Origin: JAIOSM01 sp023143455
Lineage (GTDB): Bacteria; Desulfobacterota; Desulfobacteria; Desulfobacterales; Desulfobacteraceae
NCBI GenBank assembly: GCA_030632885.1
Contig: DAOVTW010000008.1
Coordinates: forward strand, 11,975 to 75,974
Length of the DNA: 64,000 nt
Reading direction: 5' to 3'
Under the pieces are notes generated by a model, which made no database searches, was not told where the DNA came from, and saw only the letters and a list, made by a program, of their open reading frames with translations. The translations under genes and the position numbers were made by a program. Below, one piece after another: positions 17,903 through 26,262 of the stretch; position 1 is the stretch's first letter; each line of letters starts with the position of its first letter.

Positions 17903-19040
17903 GCTTTATCTTTACATCATAGGAAAGAGTCTCTACTTTTTCAAGTTCATAGTCACAAGTTCCAAGACCAAGACTCTGGGCATATTCAAGTTGATATTGC
18001 CACTCAACATCAGGATAGAGACCTTTGATTTTATCCTCTCCTTTCTTTTTATTACATTGGAGTATGCTTCCTGGAAGGGCTTCTTCGTTATTAACAAGAT
18101 CTGCCGAAGCCTGATCAATTGCCACAGGATCTTTTGAAGCAAGAATTCCAATATCCCTGACAATGGGAGAGTCATTATAAGGAAGGCAGTCACATGTCGG
18201 GCTTATATCAGCAACTATATTAATAAAAAAGCTTTTATTTTTTTTGCCTTTGAGTACTCCTTCAGTATACTCAACCATTTTTTCAAGAAAAACCGGTATG
18301 TTTTGATCCCATCTTATTTGAACAGCATCATTGGGGCATCGAATAATACATTCTCCACATCCAATACATTTTTTTGAATCAATGTATGCTTTTTCTTCCT
18401 TAAGTTCAATTGCTTCTGTGGGGCAGTGATTTATACATTCTAAACATGCAATACAATTCTTTTTTTTGACTTTTGGGCTCACACTTGAGTGTTGTACCAT
18501 TTTTCCTTTTCTTGAGGCACAGCCCATCCCAAGATTTTTCAATGTTCCGCCAAAGCCTGAAAGTTCATGACCTTTAAAATGGGCAATTGAGACAAGTGCA
18601 TCTGCATTGACTATCTCAGAACCAATATAGGCATGGGAGCAGTTCTTGCGGTTAATTTTAATCTTTGTCTCTGTTTTGCCCCTTAACCCATCAGCAATTA
18701 CAATAGGTGTAGCATCCATGCTTGAGTATGAAAAACCGTTATCAATTGCTGTTTTAATGTGAGATATGGAATCGCTTCTTGAGCCTGCATAAAGAGTGTT
18801 TGCATCAGTTAAAAAAGGTGTTGCTCCGGTTTTTTTAATGCATTTAATAATTTTTCGGATATATGGAGGGCGGATAAATGCAGTATTGCCTTTTTCGCCA
18901 AAATGAATTTTAACAGCAGCTAAATCCTCTTTGCCAAGCACATCCTTTATTTCGGCAATTTCACAGAGCCTTGCAAGCTTTTCAACAACGCTTTCTTTTG
19001 ACGTGGCTCTGAAATCAGTAAAATATACTTTCGATGTCAT
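17892..19040 (-). CDS. DUF362 protein with two 4Fe-4S ferredoxin motifs
   Basis: The protein has 382 residues. DUF362 segments (AAVKIHFGEKGNTAFI, ISHIKTAIDNGFSYSSMDATP, FKGHELSGFGGTLKNLGMGCASR) surround two ferredoxin clusters, CIACLECINHCP and CIGCGECIIRCP at about 196-238. DUF362 iron-sulfur proteins are abundant in anaerobes; their reaction is unknown but an electron-transfer role is likely. AAGGAG precedes ATG 19040. No signal peptide is seen, so it is cytoplasmic. Confidence 0.88.
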   Translation of the reverse strand: MTSKVYFTDFRATSKESVVEKLARLCEIAEIKDVLGKEDLAAVKIHFGEKGNTAFIRPPYIRKIIKCIKKTGATPFLTDANTLYAGSRSDSISHIKTAIDNGFSYSSMDATPIVIADGLRGKTETKIKINRKNCSHAYIGSEIVNADALVSIAHFKGHELSGFGGTLKNLGMGCASRKGKMVQHSSVSPKVKKKNCIACLECINHCPTEAIELKEEKAYIDSKKCIGCGECIIRCPNDAVQIRWDQNIPVFLEKMVEYTEGVLKGKKNKSFFINIVADISPTCDCLPYNDSPIVRDIGILASKDPVAIDQASADLVNNEEALPGSILQCNKKKGEDKIKGLYPDVEWQYQLEYAQSLGLGTCDYELEKVETLSYDVKIKPKP

Positions 19041-19128
19041 TTTGTCTCCTTACATTCAATTTGTAGTGTTTAAAGATTATGATCAAAATTCATATTAAAG
19101 TCAAACATGTTTATAAAATGATTTTTTA

Positions 19129-19157
19129 TTGACATTAAATTGGAATAAATTTACCAT
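19129..19157 (+). promoter_or_regulatory. Probable promoter of the GntR regulator
   Basis: TTGACA (19129-19134), a 17-base spacer and TACCAT (19152-19157) precede the GTG start by about 70 bases. A small palindrome ATTATT-AG-AATAAT (19197-19210) lies between promoter and start and could be an autoregulatory site. Confidence 0.4.
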
Positions 19158-19229
19158 GCATCTAATAGGTATTGATATCTCCATAGGAATTAGAACATTA
19201 TTAGAATAATAATATGTATGAGGTAACAA

Positions 19230-19847
19230 GTGAATTCAAATGAAATATTTGAAGCGTTAAGAAAAAAAATTATCAAACTGGAGCTTGAACCGGAAAAAGT
19301 TTTAAACTTAAGCGAGCTTGCAGAAGAATTTTGTGTTAGCCGAACTCCAATAAAAGAGGTATTGATCCTTCTACAGGCAGAAGAGTGGATAATGAGACAC
19401 GGTTCACATTTTATTGTAACTCCTTTGAGCCTTGAACGCATCCGTGAACTCACTGAAATTCGTATGGTACTGGAAGTACAGGCAAATATTTGGGCGATGC
19501 AGCGTATTACTGCATCAGAATTGAAAGCCTTAAAAGAATTAGAAAATAAAATACTTGATTTTGACAACAATTGCAGTAATCAAGATATTGTGGATTTTGA
19601 TTTCCAAATTCATCATTATATATTTAAAATTGCAAAAAATGCACATCTTGCAAGGCTTTTGGAAAGACTATTATGCCATTATCTTCGTTTCTGGCTCTCA
19701 ATTCCACGCCAAATAGATATTAAAAGCTTTTTTGTAGAAGCCCGTGAGCTTATAAAAGCTATTGAAAATAAAGATGAAGCATTAGTCAAAGAATGCACAA
19801 CAGCGCATATCCGTAAATCTGTTGCAGAAATTATGGGCACAGCATAG
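19230..19847 (+). CDS. GntR-family transcriptional regulator (FCD type)
   Basis: The 205-residue protein has an N-terminal winged helix (LNLSELAEEFCVSRTPIKEVL-type recognition helix at about 25-45) and an all-helical FCD ligand domain with RELTEIRMVLEVQA, FDFQIHHYIFKIA and a final AHIRKSV metal/ligand helix. FadR-like regulators of this group sense organic acids. The start is GTG 19230 with GAGGT 5-9 bases upstream. It is divergent from the DUF362 gene, which is a plausible target. Confidence 0.85.
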   Translation: MNSNEIFEALRKKIIKLELEPEKVLNLSELAEEFCVSRTPIKEVLILLQAEEWIMRHGSHFIVTPLSLERIRELTEIRMVLEVQANIWAMQRITASELKALKELENKILDFDNNCSNQDIVDFDFQIHHYIFKIAKNAHLARLLERLLCHYLRFWLSIPRQIDIKSFFVEARELIKAIENKDEALVKECTTAHIRKSVAEIMGTA

Positions 19848-19876
19848 CTTTTTTTATTTTTGAATTATTGTAATAA

Positions 19877-20398
19877 TCAATTTTTGGGATAATCTAGCTT
19901 ATAATTTTTTATCCCTTTTCTGTCTATGGGGGCAAGTTTGTAATGAAAATTTCGTGAAATTATCTTTCCTGCTATTTTTTTTTGATTAAATCGAGAAACA
20001 TACTCGGTTATTTTACCCGCTTTAACTGTAAAAAATACTTTTTCTGATCTATTATTAGTGCTCACATTAAATAGCCATATTTTATTCCCTTCTGGCAATT
20101 GTTGCTTATGATTAGAGATTAACGATGCAGTATATTCAATTTCTGAACTGCCTTTTTCTGCATGCCAATGCACCAATGCCAATTGATCAGGATTGATTCC
20201 ATAAAAATGTCCTTTTACGATCTCTAAAAATTTGATATTGCCACATGGATTGAATAAACCTTTTGTTAATTTACAGTCTGCTTTGATCACCTTGTATAAT
20301 CCGATGTGGCTTTCAAGGTTATATGTTGAAGAGGTACAAGAAAATAGCAAAGGTACTAAGGATAGAAAAAATATAGTTATCTTTAAAAGAGAGCTCAT
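19877..20398 (-). CDS. Putative lipoprotein of unknown function
   Basis: The 173-residue protein starts with a lipoprotein signal: MSSLLKI, a hydrophobic run and LLFSC with the lipidated Cys at 21. The mature part has two Cys (K-A-D-C-K and NPCGN) and an otherwise beta-rich pattern, but I recognise no domain. It is convergent with the GntR gene and not obviously in an operon. Confidence 0.65.
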   Translation of the reverse strand: MSSLLKITIFFLSLVPLLFSCTSSTYNLESHIGLYKVIKADCKLTKGLFNPCGNIKFLEIVKGHFYGINPDQLALVHWHAEKGSSEIEYTASLISNHKQQLPEGNKIWLFNVSTNNRSEKVFFTVKAGKITEYVSRFNQKKIAGKIISRNFHYKLAPIDRKGIKNYKLDYPKN

Positions 20399-20483
20399 TT
20401 GTTTTGATAACTTGAATATTATTTATTTTCAAGTAAATTCTCTAGGAATGATTTTTAACATAAGCTACCTCACATTTTTTTAT

Positions 20484-20511
20484 TTGACAATTTTAAACTA
20501 ATCCTTAAATT
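20484..20511 (+). promoter_or_regulatory. Possible promoter of the cyclophilin gene
   Basis: TTGACA (20484-20489), 16 bases, then TAAATT (20506-20511), with the ATG 36 bases downstream and AAAGGAG before it. The -10 matches four of six bases. Confidence 0.4.
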
Positions 20512-20546
20512 TCACCATATTTGTTTAATTAAAAAAGGAGAAAAAT

Positions 20547-21077
20547 ATGTCTGAATTAACAGCCATTTTCGAAACAAACAAAGGTCCCATCAACATAAAG
20601 TTATTTGCTGACAAGACCCCTGTTACCTGTGGTAATTTTGCAAACCTTGCAAAAAGAGAATACTACAACGGTCTTAAATTCCATCGTGTCATTCCCGATT
20701 TTATGATTCAGGGCGGTTGCCCCCAGGGAAACGGAATGGGTGGTCCAGGATATGAATTTAAAGATGAATTTGAAAAAGACTTGAAACATGACAAGCCTGG
20801 CATTCTTTCCATGGCAAATGCCGGTCCTGGAACAAATGGCAGTCAGTTTTTTATTACCCATGGTCCGACTCCCCATCTCGACGGTGTTCACACTGTTTTT
20901 GGTGTAGTTGAAAGTGATGAAGACCAGAAAATCGTTGACAGCATTGCCCAGGGTGACGTCATTGAAAAAATCACCATTAAAGGCGATTCTGACAAGTTGT
21001 TTGAACAAGTCAATCCTGAACTGGATGGCTGGAACAAAACAATAAGTAAAAAATTCCCAAAACTCCCAAAAGCCTAA
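20547..21077 (+). CDS. Cyclophilin-type peptidyl-prolyl cis-trans isomerase
   Basis: This 176-residue cytoplasmic cyclophilin catalyses proline isomerisation. The fold motifs are present: NFANLAKREYYNGLKFHRVIP (catalytic Arg in FHRV), FMIQGGCPQGNGMGGPGY, LSMANAGPGTNGSQFFI and HLDGVHTVFGVV. There is no signal peptide. It has its own promoter and ends at a strong terminator, so it is probably monocistronic. Confidence 0.94.
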   Translation: MSELTAIFETNKGPINIKLFADKTPVTCGNFANLAKREYYNGLKFHRVIPDFMIQGGCPQGNGMGGPGYEFKDEFEKDLKHDKPGILSMANAGPGTNGSQFFITHGPTPHLDGVHTVFGVVESDEDQKIVDSIAQGDVIEKITIKGDSDKLFEQVNPELDGWNKTISKKFPKLPKA

Positions 21078-21106
21078 ACAACAGCTCAACGCCAAAAAAT
21101 ATACAC

Positions 21107-21142
21107 AAAAAGGCCGGATTATATAAAAATCCCGGCCTTTTT
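21107..21142 (+). terminator. Rho-independent terminator after the cyclophilin gene
   Basis: AAAAAGGCCGG and CCGGCCTTTTT are perfect inverted arms around a 14-base AT-rich loop, ending in a T-run. The A-rich upstream arm means it could work in both directions. Confidence 0.9.
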
Positions 21143-21209
21143 ATTTAAACTTCAAAAGAAAAATCAAGATTATCCTGTTAAACCTTAATTCCACAACTTT
21201 TCAAAATAT

Positions 21210-21238
21210 TTGACATAAATCCGTTTTAGATTTATACT
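21210..21238 (+). promoter_or_regulatory. Near-consensus sigma70 promoter of the aminotransferase V gene
   Basis: TTGACA (21210-21215), a 17-base spacer and TATACT (21233-21238). This is the best promoter match in the window. It predicts a leader of about 75-80 bases before ATG 21323. Confidence 0.65.
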
Positions 21239-21251
21239 GTATTCATTATAG

Positions 21252-21280
21252 ATTAATTATTTAACAGATTAATAATTAAT
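21252..21280 (+). promoter_or_regulatory. Perfect 10-bp inverted repeat in the leader (possible operator)
   Basis: ATTAATTATT (21252-21261) and AATAATTAAT (21271-21280) are exact reverse complements separated by 9 bases, lying just after the predicted transcription start. The geometry fits a dimeric repressor site; AT-richness makes chance occurrence possible. Confidence 0.4.
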
Positions 21281-21322
21281 GTGCAATTTTAAAAAATCTT
21301 TGCAAAGAAGAGGGCGTTAGTT

Positions 21323-22483
21323 ATGAGTGATCTTATTTATCTTGATAATGGAGCAACATCTTTCCCAAAACCCGAAGAAGTGTATTCTTATATGGATGAT
21401 TTCTATAGAAATAATGGTGTTAGCCCTGGAAGGTCTGGTTATGACCTTTGTATTGAAACAGGAAATGTTGTTGAAAATACAAGGAAAACCCTCACTGAAT
21501 ATTTTAATGGCAAAGACCCTAACAGACTTGTGTTTTCATTAAATTCTACAGATGCGTTAAACCTTGCTATATCAGGCATTCTTGAACCAGGTGATCATGT
21601 GATAACAACCACTTTGGAACACAACTCTGTTTTAAGACCCCTTTATCATATGTCATTGTATAACAATGTCGAAGTTGATTATATCCCTTTTGATAAAAAC
21701 GGTTTTGTTAATCCAGACGATTTTGCCGCAAAAATTAAAAGTAATACAAGGCTTGTTGTTTTAAACCATGCTTCAAATGTTCTTGGGACAATTCAGCCTG
21801 CAAAGGAAATCGGAAAACTTTGTAAAGACAATGGAATAATTTTTCTTATTGATGCATCCCAGACAGCAGGGAAAATTTCAGTTGACATTGAAGAGTTGAA
21901 TGTCGATGTTGTGGCATTTACAGGACACAAATCCCTTCTTGGTCCTGTGGGCATTGGTGGATTGTATGTAAGAGAAAATATTGAAATTAAACATACAAGG
22001 GCAGGGGGGACCGGGGTAAAATCCGCTGTTAAACATCATCTGGAAGAGTATCCCTACCGGCTAGAATATGGGACATTGAATACTATTGGGGTAGCAGGGT
22101 TGTATGCAGGCATGAAATGGCTTCTTGGTAAGGGAATTGATAAAATTCACAAGGAAGAGATGATATTAACTGAAAAATTCAGAGATGGCTTGAATAGGAT
22201 AGATAACATAATCACATATTGCGGGGACGATCTAACAGATCATATAGGAGTTATCAGTTTTAATATTAAGGGTTTTGAAGCCGTAAACACAGGAACTATT
22301 TTAGATGGCGACTATAATATCGCCTGTAGAACAGGGTTACAATGCGCACCATTGGTTCATGAACAGATTGGAACAGATAAGATCCATGGGACTGTGAGGA
22401 TGGGGCTTGGTCCATTTAATACAGAAGAACATATAGAAAAAGCCTTGGCTGCAATTAAAGAGATTGCTGAAACATACGTATAA
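21323..22483 (+). CDS. Cysteine-desulfurase-family PLP enzyme (TIGR01977 type)
   Basis: The 386-residue class V aminotransferase-fold enzyme starts IYLDNGATSFPKPEEV. It has the PLP-binding TTLEHNSVLRPL segment, FLIDASQTAG with the Asp, the Schiff-base Lys in FTGHKSLLGPVG, and CRTGLQCAPLVHEQIGT near the end. The pattern fits the IscS/SufS-like subfamily often encoded alone in anaerobes. A sulfur- or selenium-transfer role is the family expectation. It has a strong promoter and precedes the CtlX-like gene by 89 bases. Confidence 0.88.
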   Translation: MSDLIYLDNGATSFPKPEEVYSYMDDFYRNNGVSPGRSGYDLCIETGNVVENTRKTLTEYFNGKDPNRLVFSLNSTDALNLAISGILEPGDHVITTTLEHNSVLRPLYHMSLYNNVEVDYIPFDKNGFVNPDDFAAKIKSNTRLVVLNHASNVLGTIQPAKEIGKLCKDNGIIFLIDASQTAGKISVDIEELNVDVVAFTGHKSLLGPVGIGGLYVRENIEIKHTRAGGTGVKSAVKHHLEEYPYRLEYGTLNTIGVAGLYAGMKWLLGKGIDKIHKEEMILTEKFRDGLNRIDNIITYCGDDLTDHIGVISFNIKGFEAVNTGTILDGDYNIACRTGLQCAPLVHEQIGTDKIHGTVRMGLGPFNTEEHIEKALAAIKEIAETYV

Positions 22484-22572
22484 TAGTTTATGTTGGAGTT
22501 TTGTTCTTGACTTGCATAACTTAATAAAGTAAAAAAATCTAAATAGTACTTAACAAGCGCAAGAGGAAAACA

Positions 22573-23199
22573 ATGTTAGATGTACCAAGAACCACTGATA
22601 CTGTTTTGATGGTCAGGTCCTATGATTTCGGATTTAATGAAGAAACAGGACGGTACAATGAATTTCAACAAAAGCTTAAATCCTCTGCAATAGAAATTAA
22701 TAAAAAAGCAAATATCGAATTTCAAAATATGGTGGACCTTCTTAAAAAAGAGGGCGTTAACGTATTGATTTTTGAAAAGCCTGTTGAAAAATTATTAAAA
22801 GTAAATGGGTATAAAATCAGAAATATCATCAATGTTGGGCGTCTTGATGAAACAGACAGTTTTCTTGAAGGTACTGGAAGCATGGTGATTGACCATGCAG
22901 GCGAGATTGTTTATGCCGCGCGATCTAAGAGATGCAATGATGAACAATTTGATAATTTTATCCGCCGGCGCTTCTATAAAGAAGGTATACTTTTTGATAC
23001 GGCAAGTTCAACAGGACATCCTGTTTATCATACTAATGTTATGTCAGAACAGGCTTTTTCAGCCTATTCAAAAGTGCAGATTCAAAGGCTTGAACAATAT
23101 GGCAAAATTTTGCCTGTTGATCTTACAACAATTGAAACTGTTGGAGGTGGGAGTGCCCGTTGTATGTTGGCTGAAATTTTTTCTGAAAGGACAGGCTAA
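22573..23199 (+). CDS. CtlX/arginine-deiminase-like protein, internally shortened
   Basis: The 208 residues match the N-terminus (TDTVLMVRSYDFGFNEETG), the middle (SFLEGTGSMVIDHAGEIVYAARS, VYHTNVM) and the C-terminus (TTIETVGGGSARCMLAEIF) of the citrulline hydrolase CtlX family, which is about 300 residues long. E99, H153 and the nucleophile-type C197 are kept. Two blocks known from the family are absent: the PNNW...YPM...RR region expected near residue 69, and about 60 residues with FAGNML expected between V156-M157 and S158. The frame is intact and GAGG precedes the ATG. It is either a pared-down enzyme or a decaying gene; activity is doubtful. Confidence 0.7.
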   Translation: MLDVPRTTDTVLMVRSYDFGFNEETGRYNEFQQKLKSSAIEINKKANIEFQNMVDLLKKEGVNVLIFEKPVEKLLKVNGYKIRNIINVGRLDETDSFLEGTGSMVIDHAGEIVYAARSKRCNDEQFDNFIRRRFYKEGILFDTASSTGHPVYHTNVMSEQAFSAYSKVQIQRLEQYGKILPVDLTTIETVGGGSARCMLAEIFSERTG

Positions 23200-23201
23200 A
23201 A

Positions 23202-24107
23202 ATGTTATTTTTTCTCCCATCATATGTTAAAGGGAGCTGTTCATTTTTATTATATACTGTTAATTCTATTCTTTTATGTATGCCTCTTTTCTTAATAGCA
23301 AGCATTAAATTTTTTGTTCGTATCCCATTTGTAACCGACCTTTGCACAAAAATGCTTATATTTAATGCAAGTTTATGGATAAGTATAAATTCATTTATTA
23401 TACACTTGTTTAATAAAATAGACTTTGATATTCGAGGACTTGAACAACTTGAAAAAAAACAATGGTACCTTGTGCTTTCCAATCATCAATCATGGGTTGA
23501 TATTCTAGTACTTCAAAAAATATTAAACAGGAAAATTCCCATGTTGAAATTCTTTTTAAAAAAGGAGCTTATTTGGGTACCATTTCTTGGACTTGCCTGG
23601 TGGGCTTTGGATTTTCCATTTATGAAACGATATTCAAAAAAGTTTATTGAGGAGAACCCCCATCTGAGGGGGAAAGATTTTGAAAAAACAAAAAAAGCTT
23701 GTGAGAAATTTAAAAAAACTCCTGTTTCTATAATGAATTTTGTCGAAGGAACTAGATTTACAAAAGAAAAGAAAAAACTGTCAAAAGGAAAGTTTGAGAA
23801 TTTACTTCAACCCAAGGCTGGAGGTGTGGCATTTGTTTTAGGGTTAATGGGTGAATTTCTTCATAAAATTATTAATGTTACAATAGTATACCCTGAAAGT
23901 TCACCAACACTTTGGACATTTATGTCAGGCAAGACCAAAAAAGTGGTAGTTGACTTTCAAGTACTGCCTGTAACTGATTCGCTTACAGGCGATTTTGTTA
24001 ATGATAAACTTTTTAAAGATAGATTTTGTAGCTGGTTAAATATCCTCTGGGAAGAAAAAGATTGTAAAATTGAAAGCCTGTTAAAAGAAAATGATGGTTT
24101 TAGATAG
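23202..24107 (+). CDS. Lysophospholipid acyltransferase (PlsC/YihG-like)
   Basis: The 301-residue membrane protein has an N-terminal hydrophobic region (about 9-70), the acyltransferase motif NHQSWVD (HX4D) and the NFVEGTRFTKEK motif, followed by PKAGGVAFVLG. This pattern is of the YihG/LCLAT1-like branch that acylates lysophosphatidic acid or related lipids. ATG 23202 follows the CtlX-like stop by 2 bases, so the two are probably cotranscribed. Confidence 0.87.
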   Translation: MLFFLPSYVKGSCSFLLYTVNSILLCMPLFLIASIKFFVRIPFVTDLCTKMLIFNASLWISINSFIIHLFNKIDFDIRGLEQLEKKQWYLVLSNHQSWVDILVLQKILNRKIPMLKFFLKKELIWVPFLGLAWWALDFPFMKRYSKKFIEENPHLRGKDFEKTKKACEKFKKTPVSIMNFVEGTRFTKEKKKLSKGKFENLLQPKAGGVAFVLGLMGEFLHKIINVTIVYPESSPTLWTFMSGKTKKVVVDFQVLPVTDSLTGDFVNDKLFKDRFCSWLNILWEEKDCKIESLLKENDGFR

Positions 24108-24113
24108 GTAGGT

Positions 24114-26243
24114 TTATGCAATGATCATTTCGTATTGACGCCCTCTTTTTTTATCATCATCCTTTTGGTACATAAGTTCCTTGATTTTAGAATTAACTAT
24201 TTTTTCTTTAATTTGCTTCTCTGAAAATTTACCCTGAACCACTGTTCCCGGGAAGATAATCCCTGTTACTTTAATTGTTGTATCACCCTGATTGGCATCG
24301 CTCCACTCTGAAAGATGTTTTTTCTCATTTCTTAGATCATCAATGCTTTGTTGGGTCTCGGATAAAGAGTCCTCAATGCTTTTAATCCTTTTTTCCAGAT
24401 CATCTATTTTACCAAAACAGGTTTCAAGTTTTTTGTTTATTTTGTTTTCCTCGCTTTTTAGAGTATTCAATGTGTTTTTCAAAATACCTGTTTCTTTTTT
24501 GTCTCTGGTATTCTCGATAATGGAATCTATTTTAGAATTTATTCTTTTTTGATTTGCTTGGGATTTTTCCTGAATATCAGCAAGGCGTGTGGTATTTTTG
24601 TGATATTCTTTGTTTTTGTCAATAAGGTTTTCTAATTTCTTTGTTTCTTTGTTTGTTTCTTTTATAAAGGTGCTTATTTTGTTTTTAATAGCTGCAAGTT
24701 CTTTGTTAACAAATACATCTCGACCAGTTCTTATAATGTTGGGCTCTGAAAGTTCAGTTCCAATTTGTTTTGCAAAAACTCCCATTTTTGCAGTTATTTT
24801 ACATGAGATTATTTTCCCATCCTTTGTAATACATGCTCCACTGGTTTCAATTTGGGAGTCTACAACTTCTTTTGTTATGTAGACATTGCCCATACAGACA
24901 ATTTTTGAGTTGTGGACGAATTTGGCATATACATTGCCCTTGGCATAAATTACAGCTTCATTAACCCCGTTTACAATATTTATATTACCTTCAGAATGGA
25001 CAATTCCACCTTGAATTTCTTGCGCGCTGATATCATTGCCTCTTACTTCAAATCCATCTTTTATACATCCTTTTATTTTTATATTGCCGTCATATTTAAT
25101 ATGACCTGTTTGGTAATTTACATCTCCGGTTGTTATATATTCTTGATTAACAACAACAAGGCCTGCCCAGGTAAGTTTTGGATATCCATTGACAGCTGCG
25201 AGTATTTTAAGCCGATCTTCAGATAGTTTTGTTCCTTTCCCATGCCGTAATTTCATATCCTGTGCCTTGTTTGTTGCTAATTCTATATCAAAAACATTTT
25301 TCCCACTGGATGACTCTTTAAGAGGTATTTTTTCAGATAGAACAGTGCCCTTTTCAACTTGAGGAATCATTCCCCTGTCCTTAAAATCGATTCTTCCACT
25401 GGCACTTAACCCCCCAGCTTTTAAATGATCTGTATCAAAAAAGTATTCGATTTTTGCATTTTTACCTGATAGAGGTTTAATGCCTTTAGATGCAATAAAA
25501 CCTTTTTGTTTAAACCCTCTTGATTTTATAAATCCTAACAAAAGATCATTATTTACAAGTCCAAACGTAATGCCTTTTTTAATAAGAAGGTCTCTGATAT
25601 CTTCTGGGTTGATGTTATCATCAAAATCTTCTGTCTTAGATATTAGTGCTGTCAGGGTGTCTTGCGTGATCTCAAGTTTTATACCGTGTTTAATAATTTC
25701 AAAAGTGCTGGTACTTGGTATTGATTTTTGGTTTTCATCGTTTTTGGTGGTATTTTTTTCTTTGGATTTAAGAGCATCAGAGTTATTATCGGTGTTTGAA
25801 TAATCACGTTTAATATCTTTGATTAATCTGTTTTGTATTTTTAAAATAAAATTACGTTGCTCGATTTTTATTATCCCTGCCTCAACAAGCATATCGCCAA
25901 TAAGTCTTGGGTTTTTTTTGGTTTTGAAACTCTGATCTTGTTCTTCTAATACAAGGTCTACTACGCTCTGGGAAATAAACCCTTTGTTTACAGCAATTGT
26001 ACCAAATTTAATATCTTTTTGTCTTAATACTATTGCTTTAGTCGCAGTTATTATCCTTTTTAAATTTTGAGGAGTAATGAGATTGTTAGAAAGAAAATAA
26101 TCTTTTAACGTTTCTTCAGGGTCACTCGCATCTGAACATGCATTCATGGCTTCGTCAAATTCCTGTTCAGTTATAAGAGAGTTTTTTATTGCAAGTCTTC
26201 CGAGTAATGGGGCCTTAACAAAGCCGTTGCTATATTTTCCCAT
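24114..26243 (-). CDS. FapA/DUF342 family protein with N-terminal MshEN-like repeats
   Basis: The protein has 709 residues. The first ~135 residues show repeats of the type LGRLAIKNSLIT...FD and IGDMLVEAGII (similar to the N-domain of type II/IV secretion ATPases). A DUF342/FapA domain follows (about 195-520), with GKNVFDIELATNK, LKILAAVNGYPKL, VNYQTGHIKYDGNIKIKGCIKDGFEV and the stacked short-repeat beta-helix segment. A long coiled coil (about 525-650) follows and the end is a small beta tail (IKVTGIIFPGTVVQGK). Function in this phylum is not established. It is downstream of ispH-ubiA on the same strand. Confidence 0.82.
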   Translation of the reverse strand: MGKYSNGFVKAPLLGRLAIKNSLITEQEFDEAMNACSDASDPEETLKDYFLSNNLITPQNLKRIITATKAIVLRQKDIKFGTIAVNKGFISQSVVDLVLEEQDQSFKTKKNPRLIGDMLVEAGIIKIEQRNFILKIQNRLIKDIKRDYSNTDNNSDALKSKEKNTTKNDENQKSIPSTSTFEIIKHGIKLEITQDTLTALISKTEDFDDNINPEDIRDLLIKKGITFGLVNNDLLLGFIKSRGFKQKGFIASKGIKPLSGKNAKIEYFFDTDHLKAGGLSASGRIDFKDRGMIPQVEKGTVLSEKIPLKESSSGKNVFDIELATNKAQDMKLRHGKGTKLSEDRLKILAAVNGYPKLTWAGLVVVNQEYITTGDVNYQTGHIKYDGNIKIKGCIKDGFEVRGNDISAQEIQGGIVHSEGNINIVNGVNEAVIYAKGNVYAKFVHNSKIVCMGNVYITKEVVDSQIETSGACITKDGKIISCKITAKMGVFAKQIGTELSEPNIIRTGRDVFVNKELAAIKNKISTFIKETNKETKKLENLIDKNKEYHKNTTRLADIQEKSQANQKRINSKIDSIIENTRDKKETGILKNTLNTLKSEENKINKKLETCFGKIDDLEKRIKSIEDSLSETQQSIDDLRNEKKHLSEWSDANQGDTTIKVTGIIFPGTVVQGKFSEKQIKEKIVNSKIKELMYQKDDDKKRGRQYEMIIA

Positions 26244-26262
26244 AAATGTATCCCATTATGAA

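Noticed and set aside
20601..21095. 164-codon open frame antisense to the cyclophilin gene
   Set aside because: It mirrors a gene with strong family motifs and has no ribosome site or domain.
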